From positions 1,154,983 through 1,167,199 of the forward strand of contig CP070660.1 in the NCBI GenBank assembly GCA_020355145.1: 12,217 nucleotides of DNA, written 5' to 3'. Source of the stretch: Deltaproteobacteria bacterium. GTDB lineage: Bacteria; Desulfobacterota; DSM-4660; Desulfatiglandales; B25-G16. Of this stretch, positions 6,672-12,217 are shown one piece after another (position 1 is the stretch's first letter; every line of letters begins with the position of its first letter). A program made the position numbers and the translations under genes. The notes under the pieces were generated by a model, which searched no databases, was not told where the DNA came from, and was given only the letters and a program-made list of their open reading frames with translations.

Positions 6672-7002
6672 AGGAGGTCTCCATTTTAAGATCCGCTTAT
6701 AATTATCTCCCTTATAAAAAGGGATGGGGCCCCTACCCTACCGAAAAACCTCAGATCGCTCCCCAATTCCCTTATAACTTTAGCTCATCTAAACTTTGAC
6801 GCTTTTTCTTGGGTTTGCTTGCCCTGATAAATCCCCCGCAGGGGGCAGCCAAAGGCGGCCTTTAACACGGTGAACATTAAAACCTTATGAATCCAATGAA
6901 CCCAAAAAACACAAGAAACTCAATTAACACAACAAGCACTAGCCGTCTATATAAGCAAAGATCTTAGCATTTATCCGCCTGGGGCGGATTAATGTCAAGC
7001 CC

Positions 7003-7244
7003 GCCTTGTTGAATAGGGTTCCCATCGGGAAATTCAACAGGGCCCGCCCTGGTGCGACGGGATGTGGATATGGAACTGTTTTCACTGCTTATGAATGTCT
7101 CACTTTCCATCACCGCATCTTGACATGCCAGCCTGCCCTGGCGCTATGTGGTCGGATCAGCCTAGAAAGTCTATACGGTGCTACGTGCTTGGATCACCCT
7201 ATTAAGCCTATAAGCCATGTCTGGGCCAGGGTTTTTGTGATACC
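7003..7244. ncRNA. Candidate structured RNA or mobile-element relic
   Basis: Successive paired segments: GCCTTGTTGAAT (7003-7014) with ATTCAACAGGGC (7032-7043), 12 bp with one G-T pair, enclosing TTCCC-ATC-GGGAA (7019-7031); then 7062-7075 with 7105-7118, 11 Watson-Crick pairs plus one wobble and two mismatches; then GCCAG/CTGGC (7127-7142). Longer pairings also exist: GACATG (7122-7127) with CATGTC (7216-7221), CCCTGGC (7136-7142) with GCCAGGG (7225-7231), and GGATCAC (7191-7197) with GTGATACC (7237-7244, one bulge). The density exceeds what I see in neighbouring spacers. Strand is undecided and no known RNA family was recognised. Some pairings exclude each other. Confidence 0.3.
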
Positions 7245-7313
7245 TTGGTTGTAATAGTGGTCACTTGATACTGGATGAAACAAGGAATTTTTTTTCTATT
7301 CTACCCAGTACGC

Positions 7314-7334
7314 AGCATCGAGCATCCAGCATCG
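7314..7334. repeat. Three tandem 7-mers AGCATC(G/C)
   Basis: AGCATCG, AGCATCC, AGCATCG stand head to tail in the gene-free region about 90 bp past the end of the SPOR gene. They are too short and too few to assign a role; they may be part of a dispersed intergenic repeat. Confidence 0.6.
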
Positions 7335-7377
7335 CTTCAAGCAATGAGATATTACCTTCATCAACTCGTCGGTTTGT

Positions 7378-7416
7378 CCGTCTCCCGCTTTTGCGGGATA
7401 GGGGCCGAGAAGACGG
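7378..7416. repeat. Nested hairpin just past the SPOR gene, with TCCCGC/GCGGGA core
   Basis: TCCCGC-TTTT-GCGGGA (7383-7398) is a perfect 6-bp stem with a T4 loop, inside a second pairing CCGTC (7378-7382) with GACGG (7412-7416). It ends 8 bp from the SPOR stop codon (7424), so it could mark the 3' end of the alr-argS-SPOR transcript, though no T-run follows on that strand. The same TCCCGC/GCGGGA arms recur at 10982-10995, on the other side of this operon. Confidence 0.5.
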
Positions 7417-7423
7417 AGCCTCG

Positions 7424-8032
7424 CTATTTGTTGGTAAGATATACTATAAAGGGGTTGAAACCCTCTTTATCAGCCAGACGTTCTGCACACTTGCTTGCCT
7501 CTTCAATATTCTGAAATGGACCACAGCGAATCCTATAATACATCTCATCATCGATAAGGGTTTGATAATAGTAAGCTGGATAGCCCAATCTGATTAATCT
7601 CTCTACCATCTTTTCGGCCTTCCCCTTATCCTTGAGTGCGGCCACCTGAACACTGTAACGACGTATATCCTCTTTTAATTTCTGGACTTTTTTCTTCTTG
7701 TCTTGATCTCTCGAAGAATGGCCCGAGCGTGCCCTTGTCTTAGTCCTCTCTTTCTTGCTAACAAGCTGGCTGTAAAAGGTAAGCTCCTCTTCCCTTATAG
7801 GCCTTGGATGATCAATCTCCTTCTCTTCCTCATCTTTCACAACCGTTTCCTTGATGGAGGAAAGGATATCTATTGCGCCTGGCAGAAAACCCCTGCCTAC
7901 CATTATCCCTAAGGAAAATACCCAGGCCAGGATAAAGACGAGACAAATAGATAATAAGAGGAGGGATCTTAGAGTTAATTGAAAGGTGAATCCCCTTCTT
8001 TCCTTCCTTGGAGACGATCTTTCGTTAACCAT
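7424..8032 (-). CDS. SPOR-domain membrane protein
   Basis: A 202-residue single-pass inner-membrane protein ending in a peptidoglycan-binding SPOR domain. Visible: a basic cytoplasmic start, one membrane helix (about 21-46) ending in the LGIMVGRG motif common in such proteins, a charged and low-complexity linker (about 65-120, many Lys/Glu/Arg), and the SPOR domain (about 124-202) with the two strands YSVQVAALK and YYRIRCGPF. SPOR domains bind glycan strands stripped of stem peptides at division sites, so a septal or envelope role is likely; the exact partner is unknown. The frame is open to an ATG at 8062, inside argS, but I prefer ATG 8032, 10 nt after the argS stop, because the resulting N-terminus is the usual basic-then-membrane form; its ribosome site (GGAAAG) is weak. 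It is the last gene of the alr-argS string. Confidence 0.85.
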   Translation of the reverse strand: MVNERSSPRKERRGFTFQLTLRSLLLLSICLVFILAWVFSLGIMVGRGFLPGAIDILSSIKETVVKDEEEKEIDHPRPIREEELTFYSQLVSKKERTKTRARSGHSSRDQDKKKKVQKLKEDIRRYSVQVAALKDKGKAEKMVERLIRLGYPAYYYQTLIDDEMYYRIRCGPFQNIEEASKCAERLADKEGFNPFIVYLTNK

Positions 8033-8042
8033 CTTTCCGTGC

Positions 8043-9701
8043 CTACATTGCCTCAGGGGCATTAACCCCTAAGAGGTTGAGACCATTTCTGATTATAATC
8101 TTTACACCTAAGGATAATAAAAGCCTCGCCTGGCTTAAGGTTTTATCATCAGTAACGATCCTATGCCTATTGTAGTAACTGTGAAAGCTACTGGCCAGTT
8201 CTGTTAAGTAATAGGTCAGCCTGTGAGGCCCTAAATCACATGCGATCTCTTCGATAAGGGAAGGAAATTCAGCTATCTTCCTTATCAGGGCAATCTCTTC
8301 ATCCAAGACCAATCTTTGAAGGACTGGGCCAGGATGTTCAGGGAGGTGGATATTCTCCTTACCTGCCTTTCTAAAAAGGCTGCACACCCTGGCGTGGGCA
8401 TATTGGACATAATATACCGGATTTTCACTATCCCTCCTCTTAACCAGGTCTATATCAAAATCAAGTGGGGAAGTATGGTCCTTGCTTAAGAAAACAAACC
8501 GTACCGCATCTACACCAACATCATCCACCAGCTCTTTTAGGGTGATGTATCTGGCTGCTCTCTTGGACATCTTTACCTCGGCTCCCCCTTCCCAAAGCTT
8601 GACCAGTTGGATCAAGAGAACCTCCAGCCAATCACCCGGGATTCCTTCCGCCGCGAGGGCCGCCTTAACCCTGGTTATATAGCCATGGTGATCTGCCCCC
8701 CAGATATTTATTACCCTGTTAAAGCCCCTTTTCCATTTATCAAAATGGTATGATATATCCGAGGCAAAGTAGGTAAATTGCCCATCCTTCTTTCGAATGA
8801 CCCTGTCCTTATCGTCACCAAAAGAGGAGGTCCTGACCCAGAGTGCACCACCCTCTTCAAAAAGCAGGCCCCTTTTTTCAATCAATTCTCTTGCATGATC
8901 CATCTTACCCGATGAGTAAAGATCACTCTCCTTATACCAGAGATCAAAATGTACCCTGAAATCAGCAAGGTCTTCCTCTATCTCCCTTAGTATCTTATCC
9001 TTACCCAGCTCAGACAATAGATCTATAGCCTCATGTGGATCAAGGCCCTCTAATTTTTTCTCCTTGGCAATCTCAGTAGCCAACTCCTGGATGTAATCCC
9101 CCTGATAACCATCTGAGGGAAATGGATAGGATGGGTCAGAGAATTGCCGCCACCTGCTATAAATGGACTCCCCTAGGATCTTAACCTGTTGACCTATATC
9201 ATTTATATAAAATTCCCTCCTCACATCATAACCACTAAAATCCAAGATCCGACACAGGGTATCTCCTAAGGCTGCACCGCGACCATGGCCAAGATGGAGA
9301 GGGCCGGTAGGGTTTGCACTAACAAACTCCACCATCATCTTTTCCTTTTTTCCCAGTGAGCTGCGGCCATAATCATCCCTTAGGTTAATAACCTGGGCGA
9401 GGAGATTATACCATTGCCCTTTGGATATAGTGAAATTTATAAAACCAGCACCGCCTATCTCGGCCTTCAGGACGAAATGATCATGATCTACTAAGTGTCT
9501 GATAATTATCTCAGCTACATCCCAAGGAGAACCCTTCTGCCCTCCAGCAAGGGCCATTGCCAGGTTAGTAGCGAAATGCCCATGATCTGGGTTGTTAGGG
9601 ATCTCGATGACAAACTCTCGTATCGGCATCCGTCTTAGATAACCTTCCCTAAAACAGAGATCTAAGGTATCTTTAAGAATCTTGGCCAACTTCTTCTTCA
9701 T
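8043..9701 (-). CDS. argS: Arginyl-tRNA synthetase
   Basis: A 552-residue class I aminoacyl-tRNA synthetase that charges tRNA-Arg using ATP in the cytoplasm. Visible: the N-terminal additional domain (about 1-90, with the NPDHGHFATNLAM motif at 37-49), the ATP-binding HIGH motif as HLGH (136-139) in the typical SANPTGPLHLGHGRGA block, the KMSKR loop (377-381), and the C-terminal DALR-type anticodon-binding domain starting near residue 428 (VYYVQYAHARVCS) and ending with LNLLGVNAPEAM, a standard ArgS terminus. Length is normal (550-580). It overlaps the 3' end of alr by 29 nt, so the two are translationally coupled, and it is followed after 10 nt by the SPOR gene. No missing residues noticed. 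Confidence 0.97.
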   Translation of the reverse strand: MKKKLAKILKDTLDLCFREGYLRRMPIREFVIEIPNNPDHGHFATNLAMALAGGQKGSPWDVAEIIIRHLVDHDHFVLKAEIGGAGFINFTISKGQWYNLLAQVINLRDDYGRSSLGKKEKMMVEFVSANPTGPLHLGHGRGAALGDTLCRILDFSGYDVRREFYINDIGQQVKILGESIYSRWRQFSDPSYPFPSDGYQGDYIQELATEIAKEKKLEGLDPHEAIDLLSELGKDKILREIEEDLADFRVHFDLWYKESDLYSSGKMDHARELIEKRGLLFEEGGALWVRTSSFGDDKDRVIRKKDGQFTYFASDISYHFDKWKRGFNRVINIWGADHHGYITRVKAALAAEGIPGDWLEVLLIQLVKLWEGGAEVKMSKRAARYITLKELVDDVGVDAVRFVFLSKDHTSPLDFDIDLVKRRDSENPVYYVQYAHARVCSLFRKAGKENIHLPEHPGPVLQRLVLDEEIALIRKIAEFPSLIEEIACDLGPHRLTYYLTELASSFHSYYNRHRIVTDDKTLSQARLLLSLGVKIIIRNGLNLLGVNAPEAM

Positions 9702-10818
9702 GGATATATTCCCGTCTGTTTCTACCCCCTATGGAGCAAAGGACCTCGTACGATATTGTGTTAGCCCAGCTTGCCATATCGTCAGCTGTGATCATATTCC
9801 CCTTATTCTTCCCTAATAAATATACCCTGTCCCCCTTGTTTACACCTTTGATTGGGGTTACATCAACAATTGTCAGATTCATACATATCCGGCCGATGAT
9901 CCTCGCCTTTTGGCCATGGATCAGTACCATGCCCTTGTTGCTCATGGACCTGTTCAGGCCATCCGCGTAACCTGCCGATACTATGGCTATCTTTCTTGAA
10001 CCATCAGTGTAAAAGGTTCGACCATAGCTAATTGGAGTTCCATGCCTAACCTCCCTCACCTGCAGAACAGAGGAACAAAATGTCATCAAATGCCTCAAGG
10101 GTGGAGGGTTAGCAAAGTCTGGACAGGGAAGTCCCCCATAAAGCATTATACCCGGCCTTACCAGATCGAAATGGGCATCCCTGTATCTAATAATCCCTGC
10201 ACTATTTGCCAGGTTATTCATGGAAAGATCAAGGCCAATCCCGCGGCTGGCAGCGATGACCTCCTTGAAATTCTTGATCTGGGTCTCTGTAAACCCCGTG
10301 TCTTCTTGATCGGCCGTAGATAGATGGGAAAAGAGGCCTTCAATCTTTACCCCCTTCATTTTCATAAGCTGTTTCAAAAATAGGGCTGTCTCCTTGAAGT
10401 CAACACCAAGCCTGCCCATTCCTGTATCAATCTTTAGATAGACATTGATGGGTCTTCCACTCTTCTTTCCCTCCTCTGAAAGCATACTGGCAGAATCTAA
10501 GTCGTAGATAACAGGGATCAGGTTATGATCAACCACCTTTTTCGCATCTTGAGGTGTGTATATTCCAAGTAAGATTACCACTGGCGTTTCTATTCCCTCA
10601 CCTCTGAGCCTTATCGCCTCAGGGAGATAGTTCAGCCCAAGGGAGTCTATACGGAGCTTCTCTAATTCCCTGGCTACCGGAATCAGGCCATGGCCATAGG
10701 CATCGGATTTGACAATCCCCATGATCCTGGTCCCCTGTCCTACCAACTCCCTTATCTTTAACAGATTATACCTTAAGGCCGAAAGATCAATTATTACCTT
10801 GTTGGGTGATGAATTCAT
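9673..10818 (-). CDS. alr: Alanine racemase
   Basis: A 381-residue PLP enzyme interconverting L- and D-alanine for peptidoglycan. Visible: the PLP lysine Lys37 in IVKSDAYGHG (35-44), Lys129 (the position carbamylated in Geobacillus Alr) and Arg136 in LKIDTGMGRLG (128-138), the PLP-phosphate segment NNLANSAG (201-208), RPGIMLYG (221-228), SYGRTF (264-269), the catalytic tyrosine Tyr284 in SAGYADGLNR, and the C-terminal beta domain ending SYEVLCSIGGRNRREY. Length and order are standard. ATG 10818 leaves eight residues before the IDLSAL strand, as usual; no Shine-Dalgarno sequence is visible before it. A promoter lies almost on the start codon, so the mRNA may be nearly leaderless. It heads the alr-argS-SPOR string and supplies D-alanine to the normal cell-wall pathway; it is not in the operon with the Ddl-like genes. 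Confidence 0.96.
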   Translation of the reverse strand: MNSSPNKVIIDLSALRYNLLKIRELVGQGTRIMGIVKSDAYGHGLIPVARELEKLRIDSLGLNYLPEAIRLRGEGIETPVVILLGIYTPQDAKKVVDHNLIPVIYDLDSASMLSEEGKKSGRPINVYLKIDTGMGRLGVDFKETALFLKQLMKMKGVKIEGLFSHLSTADQEDTGFTETQIKNFKEVIAASRGIGLDLSMNNLANSAGIIRYRDAHFDLVRPGIMLYGGLPCPDFANPPPLRHLMTFCSSVLQVREVRHGTPISYGRTFYTDGSRKIAIVSAGYADGLNRSMSNKGMVLIHGQKARIIGRICMNLTIVDVTPIKGVNKGDRVYLLGKNKGNMITADDMASWANTISYEVLCSIGGRNRREYIHEEEVGQDS

Positions 10819-10829
10819 GATAACGGCTA

Positions 10830-10858
10830 AAGATAGCCGATAACAAATCCAATATCAA
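10830..10858 (-). promoter_or_regulatory. Sigma70-like promoter of the alr-argS-SPOR operon
   Basis: On the minus strand TTGATA (10858-10853) and TATCTT (10835-10830) are separated by exactly 17 nt. Each hexamer matches the consensus at four or five positions. Transcription would begin near 10823, only about five bases before the alr ATG (10818). Confidence 0.45.
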
Positions 10859-10981
10859 GAACTATGTAGAAGGCCGTTTTGGCTAATCCCTTAAACCTTC
10901 CTGAGCGGTATGCTCCGAGCTTTACATTGCGGGCTAGGTAGTCATTTAGGGTGCCAGATGACAGAGATCTCTCGCCCACTC

Positions 10982-10995
10982 TCCCGCTAGCGGGA
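10982..10995. repeat. Perfect 14-bp palindrome TCCCGCTAGCGGGA
   Basis: The arms TCCCGC and GCGGGA are identical to those of the hairpin at 7383-7398, with a different loop. Together they frame the alr-argS-SPOR operon. This suggests copies of one small dispersed palindromic element. Confidence 0.5.
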
Positions 10996-11129
10996 TCGTT
11001 CGAGCACACAGAGATTCCAGAGATAATTTTTTTGTCCTGATTCTTTGAGAGGGAAAAATCAGGCCAGACTATCAGCCCCTGGCGGGGCACTTAGCATCGT
11101 ACTAATATTTCTGGTACAAAACGCAATCG

Positions 11130-11184
11130 AAACTGCTACGCGTAGCGTTGCAGTTTGAGCTGAATCAGCGTCTCAATGATTCAG
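11130..11184. repeat. Two adjacent hairpins upstream of recD2
   Basis: AAACTGC (11130-11136) pairs with GCAGTTT (11150-11156), and inside it GCTACGCGTAGC (11135-11146) is itself a perfect palindrome. Directly after it CTGAATCA (11160-11167) pairs with TGATTCAG (11177-11184) over a 9-nt loop. Neither is followed by a T-run. They lie about 150-200 bp before the helicase start. Confidence 0.5.
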
Positions 11185-11331
11185 GTCAAAACCCTGAGGC
11201 TCTGTGCGCTCTGTGAGAGATTAAAGACGCCCTTATGAGTCGGTATTGACTGAAAGGGGAAGTTGTCAAAAATCCACTATCGCTATTCCTGGCCGATTAT
11301 GATATAAAAGGACAAAAAGGCAGGTATAGGC

Positions 11332-12217
11332 ATGCAGGTCTTTGTCCAGGGCCAGATTGAGAGGATAACTTACACCAACGATGAAAACGGTTACACCGTT
11401 GCCAAGGTTAAGGTAAACGGGCGGCGGGATCTCGTGACCGTTGTTGGAAACCTGATGGCACCAACACCTGGTGAGATCATTAGAATGGATGGCGAATGGA
11501 CCAATCACCCCAGATACGGTGAACAGTTCAGGGTAGTTCACTACAAATCCCTTGTTCCCGCCTCCGTTTACGGCATCGAAAAATATCTGGGCTCAGGTCT
11601 CATCAAGGGCATTGGCCCTATTATGGCAAAGCGGATCGTTGAAAGGTTCGGGGAAAAGACCTTAGATGTCATCGAAGCCGAGATTGAGAAGCTGGCTGAA
11701 GTAGATGGTATCGGCGAGAAGCGTATCGGGATGATCAGAAAGGCCTGGGAGGATCAGAAAGAGATCCGAGAGGTGATGATCTTCCTCCAGACACATGGTG
11801 TGGGTTCAGGCTATGCCACGAAGATATTCAAACAATACGGAAACCGATCAATAGGGGTTGTAAAGGAAAACCCATACCGGCTCGCAACTGACATCTTCGG
11901 CATCGGTTTTTTGAGTGCCGATCGTATTGCGGAGCGGCTTGGATTTGCCAAGGACTCTGAATTAAGGGCGGAAGCAGGTATACTCTACGTCCTCCACAAC
12001 CTCGCTGATGAGGGTCATGTCTATTACCCTTATGAGCCGCTTGTTAAGAGGTCTCAGGAGATCCTCGGGGTGGATCGGGGGGTCATCATCAAGGGACTTG
12101 CTACCATCGCAGTTGATAAAATGATTGTCATCGAGGACCTGAAGGAGGATATCGAGGATTTTAGGGAAGAGGACAAGGCGGTCTATCTTGCCAAGCTTCA
12201 CCTCGCTGAGACCAGCA
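11332..12217 (+). CDS. recD2: RecD2-like ATP-dependent DNA helicase (5' part)
   Basis: The first 295 residues of a superfamily 1B 5'-3' DNA helicase; the frame is open to the window edge. Visible: an N-terminal OB-like domain (about 1-75, QGQIERITYTNDENGYTVAKV and PRYGEQFRVV), then helix-hairpin-helix elements KGIGPIMAKRIVERFG (92-107) and VDGIGEKRIGMIRKAW (124-139), a third at PYRLATDIFGIGFLSADRIAERLG (181-204), and the lead-in to the helicase core (DKAVYLAKLHLAET). These N-terminal domains distinguish RecD2 from the RecBCD subunit RecD. The Walker A and later helicase motifs, expected in about 700-750 residues, lie outside the window, so activity cannot be judged. ATG 11332 is the family-typical start, with AAAAAGG a little upstream (11314-11320). 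It is transcribed away from alr. RecD2 proteins act in replication-fork maintenance and repair. Confidence 0.93.
   Translation, partial: MQVFVQGQIERITYTNDENGYTVAKVKVNGRRDLVTVVGNLMAPTPGEIIRMDGEWTNHPRYGEQFRVVHYKSLVPASVYGIEKYLGSGLIKGIGPIMAKRIVERFGEKTLDVIEAEIEKLAEVDGIGEKRIGMIRKAWEDQKEIREVMIFLQTHGVGSGYATKIFKQYGNRSIGVVKENPYRLATDIFGIGFLSADRIAERLGFAKDSELRAEAGILYVLHNLADEGHVYYPYEPLVKRSQEILGVDRGVIIKGLATIAVDKMIVIEDLKEDIEDFREEDKAVYLAKLHLAETS

Larger units (their letters stand above)
6672..7423. other. Gene-free, hairpin-rich region between the tat and alr-argS-SPOR operons
   Basis: About 750 bp with no convincing coding sequence; short open frames exist but have no family-like content or good ribosome sites. 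Hairpins and repeats include TCCCTT-ATAAA-AAGGGA (6708-6724), the palindrome GGGGCCCC (6726-6733), CCCCC-GCA-GGGGG (6833-6845), AAAGG-CGG-CCTTT (6851-6863), an A/C-rich, G-poor tract (about 6884-6940), ATCCGCC-TGG-GGCGGAT (6973-6989), the structured segment 7003-7244, tandem 7-mers (7314-7334) and a nested hairpin (7378-7416). On the minus strand it must contain the tat promoter and the end of the alr transcript. None of the hairpins has an adjoining T-run of terminator quality. Confidence 0.6.
10859..11331. other. Gene-free region between alr and recD2 with palindromes
   Basis: No convincing gene. An open frame of 87 codons (minus strand, 10827-11090) runs through the palindromes and looks like chance. 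Elements seen: AGAGATCTCT (10963-10972), TCCCGCTAGCGGGA (10982-10995), GCCCC-TGGC-GGGGC (11075-11088), two hairpins at 11130-11184, and a direct repeat GCTCTGTG at 11199-11206 and 11208-11215. The divergent promoters for alr and the helicase gene must lie here; for the helicase I see only weak candidates (TTGACT at 11246-11251, TATAAA at 11303-11308) without a matching partner at proper spacing. Confidence 0.6.

Noticed and set aside
6328..6702. Plus-strand Ser/Pro-rich open frame opposite the TatB-like gene
   Set aside because: Its serine richness is the antisense reading of the acidic tail codons of the TatB-like gene.
7006..7254. Plus-strand open frame of 82 codons
   Set aside because: It coincides with the stem-loop segment, has no family-like sequence and no good ribosome site; the structure explains the region better.
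7265..7597. Plus-strand open frame of 110 codons
   Set aside because: Half of it is antisense to the SPOR domain, which is clearly coding on the other strand; the rest has no domain.
10827..11090. Minus-strand open frame of 87 codons before alr
   Set aside because: It covers the alr promoter and several palindromes, has no recognisable domain, and its composition looks like translated repeats.
1..12217. CRISPR arrays, tRNA or rRNA genes
   Set aside because: No regularly spaced repeats and no cloverleaf or rRNA-like conserved segments were seen on either strand.

Overview
The window looks like a chromosomal segment of an anaerobic or microaerobic Gram-negative bacterium. Evidence: an oxygen-sensitive radical-SAM aminomutase, a TatB-like plus TatC pair, an alr-argS-SPOR gene string and a RecD2-type helicase. 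A Desulfobacterota/'Deltaproteobacteria'-like or related environmental lineage is my best guess, from general protein style only; no marker gene settles it.

Layout. (1) 1-5439, plus strand: the 3' end of an unrecognised small protein, then five tightly packed genes: a lysine 2,3-aminomutase (KamA), two different D-Ala-D-Ala-ligase-like ATP-grasp enzymes, a small GNAT acetyltransferase, and an AT-rich fusion of a sugar/inositol-phosphate nucleotidyltransferase with a CDP-alcohol phosphatidyltransferase. The junctions are 23-nt overlap, 19-nt gap, 29-nt overlap and 1-nt gap, so this reads as one operon. (2) 5624-6671, minus strand: a TatB-like gene and tatC, converging on the operon. (3) 6672-7423: about 750 bp without a credible gene, rich in hairpins, including a run of paired segments at 7003-7244 that could be a structured RNA or a mobile-element relic. 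(4) 7424-10818, minus strand: alr, argS and a SPOR-domain membrane protein, the first two overlapping, with a good sigma70-like promoter almost on top of the alr start. (5) 10859-11331: a second gene-free stretch with several palindromes and short repeats. (6) 11332-end, plus strand: the N-terminal 295 codons of a RecD2-like helicase.

How the genes may work together. Everything outside the first operon is housekeeping: twin-arginine export, D-alanine supply, arginyl-tRNA charging, septal peptidoglycan binding and DNA repair. The first operon is the unusual part. KamA keeps the residues that select lysine, so it should make beta-lysine. Two ATP-grasp ligases can form amide bonds and the GNAT can acylate an amine. 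The last enzyme resembles the bifunctional di-myo-inositol-phosphate pathway enzyme. N-acetyl-beta-lysine and di-inositol phosphate are both known compatible solutes, so I infer a pathway for an acylated, beta-lysine-containing small peptide or solute, possibly combined with a phosphodiester-linked polyol or lipid head group. The product itself cannot be read from the sequence.
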